A stretch of 13,114 nucleotides of DNA from Pseudomonadota bacterium (GTDB taxonomy: Bacteria > Pseudomonadota > Alphaproteobacteria > Caulobacterales > Aquidulcibacteraceae). Where the stretch lies: assembly GCA_023461135.1 (NCBI GenBank), contig JAEWNX010000058.1, forward strand, positions 1 through 13,114. Direction: 5' to 3'. The position numbers and the translations under genes were made by a program. Below are positions 7,967-13,114 of this stretch, one piece after another; position 1 is the first letter of the stretch, and each line of letters begins with the position of its first letter. The notes beneath the pieces were generated by a model that was not told the origin of the DNA, did not search any database, and was given only the letters and a program-made list of their open reading frames with translations.

Positions 7967-7989
7967 CGTATGCGGAATGGTCCGATTGC

Positions 7990-8649
7990 TTAGTGCGGCG
8001 CGGCTGGCGCTTTCGTTTCGCCTTCGGCAGGCGCGGGCGCAGCGCCCTCGCCTGCGGCAGGCGTCGCGCCTTCTTCTTCAGCGGGCGCCGCTTCCGGCAG
8101 CGGCGCGGGGAGCGCCACGTTGTTCGGCGAAATCGAGCGCAAGTACGCGATCATCGCCACGCGCTCCTCGTCATTGCGCAGGCCAGCGAACGCCATCTTC
8201 GTGCCGCGCACCACGCCCGCCGGCGAGCGCAGGAATTCGTTCAGCGCGAGATAATCCCAACTGCCGCCGTGTCCTTCCATGGCTGGCGAATATTCGTAGC
8301 CGCCGTGACTGGCGACTTGCCGGCCGAACACGTCGTGCAGGTTAGGGCCGATGCCGTTGGCGCCGCCGGCGTCGAAGGTATGGCAGGACCGGCACTGCGC
8401 CACGACACGTTCGCCGCGCGCGATCAAGTCGGTGAGCTGGGCCTGATCGGCGAACAGCCGGCCGAAATCCGGCGGGCCAGCCGGCGTCGCCGGTCCGCCG
8501 CCTGAATCCAGAGTCACCTCAGGCAGGAAGCCGGCTTTCTCGGGATAATTCGGATGGATGAGTGTGTCGGCGGCGACGCCGACGCCCATCACGCCCAGCA
8601 CCGAAGCCAACACCGCTCCGGCGATCGAATTGAACCTGAGATCGCTCAT
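7990..8649 (-). CDS. Membrane-anchored class I cytochrome c (CycM-like)
   Basis: 219 residues from the chosen ATG. Residues 9-27 are a hydrophobic N-terminal anchor with no evident cleavage site, so the protein is probably tethered to the inner membrane with its haem domain in the periplasm. The haem-binding motif is CRSCH (C86, C89, axial H90). GIGPNLHDVFGR follows, and the axial Met is M152 in RGTKMAF. This domain pattern matches CycM/cytochrome c-552 proteins that carry electrons from the bc1 complex to aa3-type oxidase. The last 40 or so residues are an Ala/Pro/Glu-rich low-complexity tail. An in-frame ATG 21 codons upstream is possible. The internal start is preferred because it begins right before the anchor and has AGGG upstream. 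The gene is divergent from kdsB, and I recall cycM beside kdsB and pheA in rhizobia and related groups. Confidence 0.9.
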   Translation of the reverse strand: MSDLRFNSIAGAVLASVLGVMGVGVAADTLIHPNYPEKAGFLPEVTLDSGGGPATPAGPPDFGRLFADQAQLTDLIARGERVVAQCRSCHTFDAGGANGIGPNLHDVFGRQVASHGGYEYSPAMEGHGGSWDYLALNEFLRSPAGVVRGTKMAFAGLRNDEERVAMIAYLRSISPNNVALPAPLPEAAPAEEEGATPAAGEGAAPAPAEGETKAPAAPH

Positions 8650-8783
8650 GCGCCCTGCCCTGAGGGTGGAAAATATGGGCCGGGTTATGGCCTGCGTCGG
8701 GGCTCGCGCCAAGCGGGCGGACGTGCGTCATGAGGCGCGAGGCGCCTTGCGCGGCGAACCGCCGCACGGCAAGCCGCCAAGCC

Positions 8784-9500
8784 ATGACCTCTGTGATCGT
8801 GATCCCCGCGCGCATGGCTTCCACGCGACTTCCCGGCAAGCCGCTTGCCGATATCCACGGACGGCCGATGATCGCCTGGATGGTGGAGATTGGCCGCCGC
8901 GCAAACGCGGGACCCGTGCTCGTCGCCGCGGCCGAGGAAGACGTCGCGGAGGCTGCGCTGAAGGCCGGCGCGAACGTGACGCTGACGGATCCGGATTTAC
9001 CGAGCGGGTCGGACCGCGTGCACGCCGCGCTGGAGGCGTTCGATCCGGCGGGGCGCTACGACGTCGCGGTGAATTTGCAGGGCGACATGCCGACCATGCG
9101 CGCCGAGGACGTCGCGCGCGCGGTCGCTGCGCTGCGCGATGGCGCCGATATCGCGACATTGGTTTGCCCATCGAGCGATCCGGCCGACCGCGACAATCCG
9201 AATGTCGTCAAAGCGATCCGCGCCGTGGACGGGCGCTGCCTCGCCTTCACACGCGCCCCAGCGCCATGGGGCGACGGCCCGATCGAGCGGCACGTCGGCA
9301 TTTATGTGTACCGCCGCGACGCGCTCGCGCGTTTCGTCGCAGCTTCGCCCTCGCCGCTCGAACAACGCGAGAAACTCGAACAATTGCGCGCGCTGGAGAT
9401 GGGCATGACGATCCGCGCCGACGCGATCGATGATTTCCCGAAGGGCGTGGACAGTCCCGCGGATTTGGAAGCGGCGCGGAGGGCGTTGGCTCGGGCCTAA
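8784..9500 (+). CDS. kdsB: 3-deoxy-manno-octulosonate cytidylyltransferase (CMP-Kdo synthetase)
   Basis: 238 residues. The enzyme makes CMP-Kdo from CTP and Kdo in the cytoplasm, activating Kdo for lipid A-core assembly. Nucleotide-binding motif IPARMASTRLPGKPL is at 7-21, PSGSDRV at 73-79, and NLQGDMP at 98-104 with the Mg-binding D101. HVGIYVYRRDAL is at 170-181 and LEQREKLEQLRALE at 192-205. VDSPADLEAAR (222-232) contains the second Mg ligand D223. QGDMP replaces the enterobacterial QGDEP, and I recall alphaproteobacterial homologues also carrying a hydrophobic residue there. The ATG at 8784 is chosen because the family begins only a few residues before IPAR, but its ribosome binding site is poor. 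An in-frame ATG at 8730, with GGCGGA before it, would add 18 Arg/Ala-rich residues and remains possible. Its stop lies one base from that of the convergent lipoprotein gene. Confidence 0.95.
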   Translation: MTSVIVIPARMASTRLPGKPLADIHGRPMIAWMVEIGRRANAGPVLVAAAEEDVAEAALKAGANVTLTDPDLPSGSDRVHAALEAFDPAGRYDVAVNLQGDMPTMRAEDVARAVAALRDGADIATLVCPSSDPADRDNPNVVKAIRAVDGRCLAFTRAPAPWGDGPIERHVGIYVYRRDALARFVAASPSPLEQREKLEQLRALEMGMTIRADAIDDFPKGVDSPADLEAARRALARA

Positions 9501-9501
9501 C

Positions 9502-10047
9502 TTACCCAGGAAAACTCTGCGCGCCGATCTTTGTCAGCCGGCCGTTCTCCAATGTCAGGCATGCTTCGCTTTCCATGCCTTGCACGAAGCAGAACATCGG
9601 CGCGTCGGCGCCGCGCAGCGTTTCGTAGCGCGCGCGGTCGACGCCCTCTTCGGCGTAGAACGGAAACTCGCCGCTCATCGGATTTTGCGCGCCGGCGGCC
9701 CACACCGGCAAGTCGCCCGTGCTGTTGCGCGCCGCCCCGGGCGGGTTCACCCATTCGTTGAGGCGCCGCTGCATGTCCTCCACGGACTCCGCACCTGCGA
9801 GCACCATCACCTCGGACGCGGGATACGTTTCCGACCACAGCACGCCGCCGGCGTTGCGGATCGTGAGCGTTGCTTCCGCCTGCGCGCAATCGGCGCCGTT
9901 AGCGCTGGCTTCGACGTGCAGTCCTTCCCAGGCGCCGCTAGCCGACGCCCAGCAACCATTCTCTGCGACATCTGTAGATTGCTCGGCGGCTTCCTGGGTG
10001 CACGCAACAAGAGCCAACGCGGACGCGGCGACGATGCACAGTCTCAT
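9502..10047 (-). CDS. Putative lipoprotein of unknown function
   Basis: 181 residues; I do not recognise a family. The N-terminus MRLCIVAASALALVAC is a lipoprotein signal with lipobox LVAC and lipidated C16. The mature part has four further cysteines (C32, C54, C153, C163). These could form two disulfides in the periplasm. Segments such as EATLTIRNAGGVLWSETYP and FCFVQGMESEACLTLENGRL suggest a beta-rich soluble domain with several Trp and Gly. GGGGGA lies about seven bases upstream of the ATG. The gene is convergent with kdsB, with one base between the stops, and divergent from pheA across 103 bases, so it must have its own promoter there. The reading frame is real rather than a shadow: a proper signal peptide, lipobox and ribosome binding site coincide. 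Confidence 0.75.
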   Translation of the reverse strand: MRLCIVAASALALVACTQEAAEQSTDVAENGCWASASGAWEGLHVEASANGADCAQAEATLTIRNAGGVLWSETYPASEVMVLAGAESVEDMQRRLNEWVNPPGAARNSTGDLPVWAAGAQNPMSGEFPFYAEEGVDRARYETLRGADAPMFCFVQGMESEACLTLENGRLTKIGAQSFPG

Positions 10048-10150
10048 TTCATTTCCCCCGGGCGCATGAACTTCTAACGCTGTCGTCAGACGCGCGCCAG
10101 GCGTGAGGCCTCTACCGCGCCCGGGCCGCTTGCGCTAACGCTCGCGGCGT

Positions 10151-10987
10151 ATGGCCGAGCGTATCTCTTTTCAAGGCGAACCTGGGGCGAACTCGCATCT
10201 GGCGGCGCAGCAAGCATTTCCGGCGCTGGAGCCATTGCCGTGCGCCAGCTTCGAGGATGCGTTCGCGGCGGTGACCGAGGGCCAGGCGCGGCTGGCGATG
10301 ATCCCCGTCGAGAACTCCGTGTTCGGCCGCGTCGCCGACGTGCACCACCTCATCCCCGAAAGCGGGCTTTACATTGTCGGCGAACGCTTCGTGCCGATCC
10401 GCCACCAATTGCTCGGGCTCGCCAACACGACTCTGGAGAACCTTACGCAGGTGCGCTCGCATCCCCAAGCGCTGGGGCAATGCCGAAAGCACTTGCGCGA
10501 ACTCGGCGTCATCGCGGTGAAGACCGCCGACACGGCGGGCGCGGCGCGCGAAGTGAAAGAATTGGGCGATCCCAGGATCGGCGCGCTCGCCTCCACGCTG
10601 GCGGGCGAACTCTACGGCCTCAAGGTCCTGAAGGCCGATCTCGCCGACGCCGGGCACAACACGACGCGCTTTCTCATCTTCTCGCGCGAGAAAGAGGAGG
10701 CGCCGCCGGACAACGGCCCCTGCATGACCAGCTTCGTCTTCCGCGTGCGCAACGTGCCCGCCGCGCTCTACAAAGCGATGGGTGGGTTCGCGACGAACGG
10801 CGTCAACATGACCAAGCTGGAGAGCTACATCGAAGGCGGCGCATTCGCGGCGGCCATGTTCTTCGCGGAGATAGAGGGGCACCCGGCGCAGCGTCCCGTC
10901 GAGTTGGCGCTGGAAGAGCTGCGCTTCTTCTCCAGCTCGCTGAACATTCTCGGCGTCTATCCAGCCGATCCGTTCCGCAAGGCGTAA
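10151..10987 (+). CDS. pheA: Prephenate dehydratase with ACT regulatory domain
   Basis: 278-residue monofunctional enzyme of phenylalanine synthesis, converting prephenate to phenylpyruvate with loss of water and CO2. The catalytic domain starts at ISFQGEPGANSHLAA. It contains IPVENSVFGRV (51-61), RSHPQALGQC (102-111), GALAST (144-149) and the TTRF motif (171-174, catalytic T172). The ACT domain spans about 193-270 and includes NMTKLESYIEGGAF (219-232), where the allosteric Phe-binding ESR motif of other PheA proteins reads ESY, as I recall for alphaproteobacterial members. There is no chorismate mutase domain, unlike E. coli PheA. Upstream of ATG 10151 the ribosome binding site is weak. The stop codon TAA lies within the GTAACC element of the next gene's putative promoter. 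Product level would be expected to respond to Phe by allostery. Confidence 0.96.
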   Translation: MAERISFQGEPGANSHLAAQQAFPALEPLPCASFEDAFAAVTEGQARLAMIPVENSVFGRVADVHHLIPESGLYIVGERFVPIRHQLLGLANTTLENLTQVRSHPQALGQCRKHLRELGVIAVKTADTAGAAREVKELGDPRIGALASTLAGELYGLKVLKADLADAGHNTTRFLIFSREKEEAPPDNGPCMTSFVFRVRNVPAALYKAMGGFATNGVNMTKLESYIEGGAFAAAMFFAEIEGHPAQRPVELALEELRFFSSSLNILGVYPADPFRKA

Positions 10988-11009
10988 CCGGCCGCAGCGA
11001 CCGGGCGTA
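10984..11009 (+). promoter_or_regulatory. Candidate SigF-type ECF promoter upstream of the sigma gene
   Basis: GTAACC (10984-10989), 16 bases, then CGTA (11006-11009). From memory, SigF-dependent promoters of Caulobacter read GTAACC-N16-CGAA; the -35 and spacer match exactly and the -10 differs in its last bases. The -35 overlaps the pheA stop codon. A weakness is that a start site 6-8 bases after CGTA would drop the good AGGAGG at 11009-11014 and leave only GGAGGGG very close to the ATG. The AGGAGG would then serve only read-through transcripts from pheA. Confidence 0.45.
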
Positions 11010-11026
11010 GGAGGCTTTGGAGGGGA

Positions 11027-11569
11027 ATGGCCGACGAAGCCCATCTCCGAGCCTTGATGCTGAAAGGGCTCGCCGGCGACCAAGCCGCGCACCGCACGTT
11101 TCTCACGGAAGCGGCGGCGCTGTTGCGCGCGTACTTCCGCAATCGCCTGCGCGGCGCGCCGGAGGACGCGGAAGATCTGGTGCAGGAGACGCTGGTGGCG
11201 CTGCACACTCGCCGCGACAGCTACGATCCGAACTATCCGCTGACAGCGTGGATGTACGCGATCGCGCGCTACCGGCTGATCGATCATTTGCGGCGCGCCA
11301 AGCACCGGACGCACGCGTCGCTGGATGGTCTCAATGTGGGTGACGCCGATCCCGAATACGAAGCAAGCGACGCCAAGCGCGATGTGACGACGCTGCTGGA
11401 GAAGCTTCCCGAAAAGCAGCGCACGGCGATCCGGCTGGTGAAGCTGGAAGAGAAAAGCGTGCGCGAGGCCTCTTCCCTCACCGGGCTTTCGGAGTCCGAC
11501 ATCAAGATTTCCATTCATCGCGGCCTGAAGACCCTGATGCGTCTGATGGGCCAGGAGCAAACGACGTGA
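11027..11569 (+). CDS. sigF: ECF RNA polymerase sigma factor, SigF type
   Basis: 180 residues. The sigma-2 region spans about 20-92. It has EDAEDLVQETLVALH (46-60, core binding region 2.2) and LTAWMYAIARYRLIDHLRR (72-90, -10 recognition). The sigma-4 region spans about 118-172, with LPEKQRTAIRLVKLEEKSVREAS and a helix-turn-helix at LTGLSESDIKISIHRGLKTL for -35 binding. No extra C-terminal domain is present. Subgroup assignment comes mainly from its partner: the next gene encodes a DUF1109 NrsF anti-sigma, the arrangement of Caulobacter SigF, which responds to chromium and cadmium. Its TGA overlaps the partner's GTG start by four bases (GTGA), so the two are translationally coupled. Two Shine-Dalgarno-like sequences precede ATG 11027: AGGAGG twelve bases away and GGAGGGG almost adjacent. 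Confidence 0.88.
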   Translation: MADEAHLRALMLKGLAGDQAAHRTFLTEAAALLRAYFRNRLRGAPEDAEDLVQETLVALHTRRDSYDPNYPLTAWMYAIARYRLIDHLRRAKHRTHASLDGLNVGDADPEYEASDAKRDVTTLLEKLPEKQRTAIRLVKLEEKSVREASSLTGLSESDIKISIHRGLKTLMRLMGQEQTT

Positions 11570-12201
11570 AGACCGACCACCTCATCGACATGCTGGCGCG
11601 CGGCGTCGAGCCGGCGGAGCGCCCGCGCTGGATGCGCCGCATGGCGCTGACGCTGGCCGTTGGCCTGACGGCTGCAGTGCTGATCGTGGCGCTATGGATC
11701 GGCGTGCGTCCTGATCTTGGCGTGGCGCGCATGCCGGTGATGATGAAGGCGATGTTCTCGGCGGCGGCTGCGGCGATGATGCTGCCGATGGCGGCGCGCC
11801 TGATGAAGCCGGGCCGCCCGCTCGGCTGGCGCATCGGCGCGGTGCTGTTGTTCGTCGGCGTGTGCGCGGTGGCGACGATCGTCGCGCTGATGGGCGAAGC
11901 GCCGGAAGAGCGCATGGCGGCCTGGATGGGCGGCGGCTTTCCGTGGTGCGTGGTGATCGTGCCGATCCTCGCCGCGCCGACGGCCGCAGGCTTGCTCTGG
12001 CTGATGCGCTCGTTCGCGCCGACCCGCCTGACGCTCGCGGGGGCCGCCATCGGCGCGCTCTCGGGCGGCGTAGGCGCGATGGCGTACGCGATGTACTGCC
12101 CGGTGGATTCCGTGGCGTTTGTGACGACGTGGTACGTGGTCGCGATTGCGCTGTGCGCCGCGATCGGCGCGGTGATTGGGGCGCGGTTGCTGCGCTGGTG
12201 A
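11566..12201 (+). CDS. nrsF: NrsF-type (DUF1109) membrane anti-sigma factor
   Basis: 211 residues starting at GTG. A short cytoplasmic N-terminus (MKTDHLIDMLARGVEP) is followed by six hydrophobic helices, at about 26-46, 60-78, 90-110, 127-147, 155-176 and 188-207. The family holds its ECF sigma factor inactive at the inner membrane. The two diagnostic cysteines are C128 (FPWCVVIVP) and C178 (MYCPVDS), 50 residues apart. That is the same spacing as C131 and C181 of Caulobacter NrsF, which I recall as needed to keep SigF-dependent genes at basal level. C178 lies in the conserved YxxxCPxDSxxFV stretch. Two additional cysteines (C100, C197) are in membrane helices. The 4-base overlap with sigF supports equal production. 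Composition is strongly GC-rich (about 80% in two lines I counted). Confidence 0.9.
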   Translation: MKTDHLIDMLARGVEPAERPRWMRRMALTLAVGLTAAVLIVALWIGVRPDLGVARMPVMMKAMFSAAAAAMMLPMAARLMKPGRPLGWRIGAVLLFVGVCAVATIVALMGEAPEERMAAWMGGGFPWCVVIVPILAAPTAAGLLWLMRSFAPTRLTLAGAAIGALSGGVGAMAYAMYCPVDSVAFVTTWYVVAIALCAAIGAVIGARLLRW

Positions 12202-12232
12202 AATCGAGCTCTTCTTCTGGTAGTCAAGCCGC

Positions 12233-12661
12233 ATGCCGGCTATCTCAGAGACGCATGTTTCGGTCAGGTTCTACGGTGATGACCTTGAGCCTGACGAGTT
12301 GACCGAGCGCCTTGGCGCGCAGCCCACATCCAACGCTCGCAAAGGTGAAATCGTCCGGTCGAAAGACGGACGCGAGCGCACCGAGAAGACCGGACGATGG
12401 GTGTTTCGCGTCGAGAGGCGCGAACCTGGCGACCTCGACAGCCAGATTCAGGAGTTGTTTGGCGCACTCGCATCTGACCTCGCTACGTGGCGCGAACTGT
12501 CCAAGAGACATGGGCCCGACCTATTCGTTGGCCTGATGCTGAGGGACAGCAACGAAGGCATCGAAGTCGGCTACGAGACTCTCGCCCTGCTGACCGAGCG
12601 GGGCATTACTCTGAGTCTCGACGTCTATGGTCCAATTGAGACGACAACTGACGCGGTGTAA
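12233..12661 (+). CDS. DUF4279 domain-containing protein
   Basis: 142 residues, soluble, with no signal peptide or membrane segment. The pattern matches DUF4279 as I know it: VSVRFYGDDLEPDELTERLG near the start, then PTSNARKGEIV, then TGRWVFRVE (53-61). After these comes DLFVGLMLRDSNEGIEVGYE, with the family's GLFLxxxNEG-like strand, and ITLSLDVYGP at the end. The domain's biochemical function is unknown to me. The gene starts 31 bases after nrsF with a poor ribosome binding site. It has lower GC (about 59% by my count over 12241-12660) than nrsF, and more even use of third-position A and T. It sits between nrsF and the doxX-like gene, and its stop codon lies within a GTAACC element. A recent insertion into the SigF neighbourhood is plausible but not shown. 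Confidence 0.78.
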   Translation: MPAISETHVSVRFYGDDLEPDELTERLGAQPTSNARKGEIVRSKDGRERTEKTGRWVFRVERREPGDLDSQIQELFGALASDLATWRELSKRHGPDLFVGLMLRDSNEGIEVGYETLALLTERGITLSLDVYGPIETTTDAV

Positions 12662-12683
12662 CCGCGCCCCGTCCTCGAACGAT
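12658..12683 (+). promoter_or_regulatory. Candidate SigF-type ECF promoter upstream of the doxX-like gene
   Basis: GTAACC (12658-12663), 16 bases, then CGAT (12680-12683). This matches the GTAACC-N16-CGAA pattern I recall for Caulobacter SigF at all but the last base. It would give a leader of about 17 bases that still contains the GAGGG site before ATG 12707, so geometry is good. A CGAA is also present after 12 bases but at the wrong spacing. Confidence 0.5.
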
Positions 12684-12706
12684 CTTGCCATCATCGAGGG
12701 TTTCAC

Positions 12707-13090
12707 ATGCTCAACCGTATCATCCGCTACGCGCCGGCCGGGATTTCGGCGTTTGCTGCGCTCGTTTTTCTGGACAGCCTGCGCTTCAAGTTCACGGATC
12801 ATCCGAACACGCAGGAGATTTTCGGCCGGCTTGACGGTTGGGCGGGTTCGCTGGGTTTGCCGGGATTGTTCGGTCACACGGGGCTGTTCAGCCAATACGT
12901 GATCGGCACGGCTGAGCTGTTCGCTTCGACATTGCTGATTGTAGGTCTTCTCCCCGGCCTGCAGCGGCTTAACGCGCTTGGCGCGCTCATCGGCTTTGCC
13001 GTGATGACGGGCGCCGTCAGCTTCCACCTCTTCACGCCGCTTGGCATCGATCCCAACAATGACGGCGGTGGCCTGTTCGCGGCGGCGTGA
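12707..13090 (+). CDS. DoxX-like membrane protein, ended by a TGA before the expected fourth helix
   Basis: 127 residues. Three membrane helices are visible: about 8-28, 65-85 and 90-110. Conserved-looking loops are LRFKFTDHPNTQEIF and FHLFTPLGIDPNNDGGGLF. The layout resembles DoxX-like four-helix inner-membrane proteins, of which some accompany SigF/NrsF regulons in metal or oxidative stress responses. In those proteins the PNxDGG loop leads directly into a fourth helix. Here the frame reads GGGLFAAA and then TGA at 13088-13090. The next eight codons to the window edge, read through, give TIWISAIV, which would fit that helix. The annotated end is therefore the literal stop; the gene may be truncated by mutation or by a sequence error. 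GAGGG lies six bases before the ATG, with a GTAACC-N16-CGAT element upstream. Confidence 0.65.
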   Translation: MLNRIIRYAPAGISAFAALVFLDSLRFKFTDHPNTQEIFGRLDGWAGSLGLPGLFGHTGLFSQYVIGTAELFASTLLIVGLLPGLQRLNALGALIGFAVMTGAVSFHLFTPLGIDPNNDGGGLFAAA

Positions 13091-13114
13091 ACGATTTGGA
13101 TCAGCGCCATCGTG

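Noticed and set aside
9430..10077. Plus-strand open frame opposite the lipoprotein gene.
   Set aside because: It overlaps the kdsB end and lacks a signal or domain. The minus-strand frame has a lipobox, signal peptide and Shine-Dalgarno site.
10074..10142. Direct repeat CTAACGCT at 10074-10081 and 10135-10142 upstream of pheA.
   Set aside because: Eight bases is short for a repeat in a 103-base leader and nothing else supports a regulatory function such as an attenuator; no leader peptide with Phe codons was found.

Overview
The window is GC-rich chromosomal DNA (about 65% by eye) from a Gram-negative alphaproteobacterium. The closest fit is a Caulobacterales-type organism. This rests on the cpa-style tad pilus operon, the CycM-like anchored cytochrome c next to kdsB and pheA, and the SigF/NrsF ECF sigma pair best known from Caulobacter. 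KdsB implies a Kdo-containing LPS outer membrane, and two lipoproteins agree with that. I see no tRNA, rRNA, CRISPR array, insertion sequence or phage gene. Coding density is high and no gene-free stretch exceeds 200 bases.

Bases 1-5886 are the distal half of a tight adherence (Flp/Tad) type IVc pilus locus. The 3' end of cpaD is followed by cpaE, cpaF, tadB and tadC, all on the plus strand with gaps of -1 to 11 bases, so they are surely one transcript. CpaF is the secretion ATPase, TadB and TadC form the inner-membrane platform, CpaE is the MinD-like localisation factor and CpaD an outer-envelope component. A TPR lipoprotein of TadD type follows but lies on the opposite strand, tail to tail with tadC.

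Bases 5963-8649 hold housekeeping genes. These are an M17 leucyl aminopeptidase with all seven metal/catalytic residues, a short MarR-type regulator preceded by a perfect 6-bp-arm palindrome, and a membrane-anchored class I cytochrome c on the minus strand. A strong hairpin terminator with a GUGA loop sits between the two convergent genes marR and cytochrome c.

Bases 8784-10987 contain kdsB (CMP-Kdo synthesis) and pheA (prephenate dehydratase). A minus-strand lipoprotein gene of unknown function is wedged between them, with a single base between its stop and that of kdsB.

Bases 10984-13114 look like a SigF/NrsF stress module: an ECF sigma factor, a translationally coupled six-helix DUF1109 anti-sigma protein with the two conserved cysteines, a DUF4279 protein of lower GC, and a DoxX-like membrane protein. 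Both the sigma gene and the doxX-like gene are preceded by a GTAACC-N16-CG element resembling the Caulobacter SigF promoter. The doxX-like frame is cut by a TGA at the start of what should be its fourth membrane helix, although coding potential seems to continue to the window edge. I found no wholly new system; the most unusual material is in this last module.
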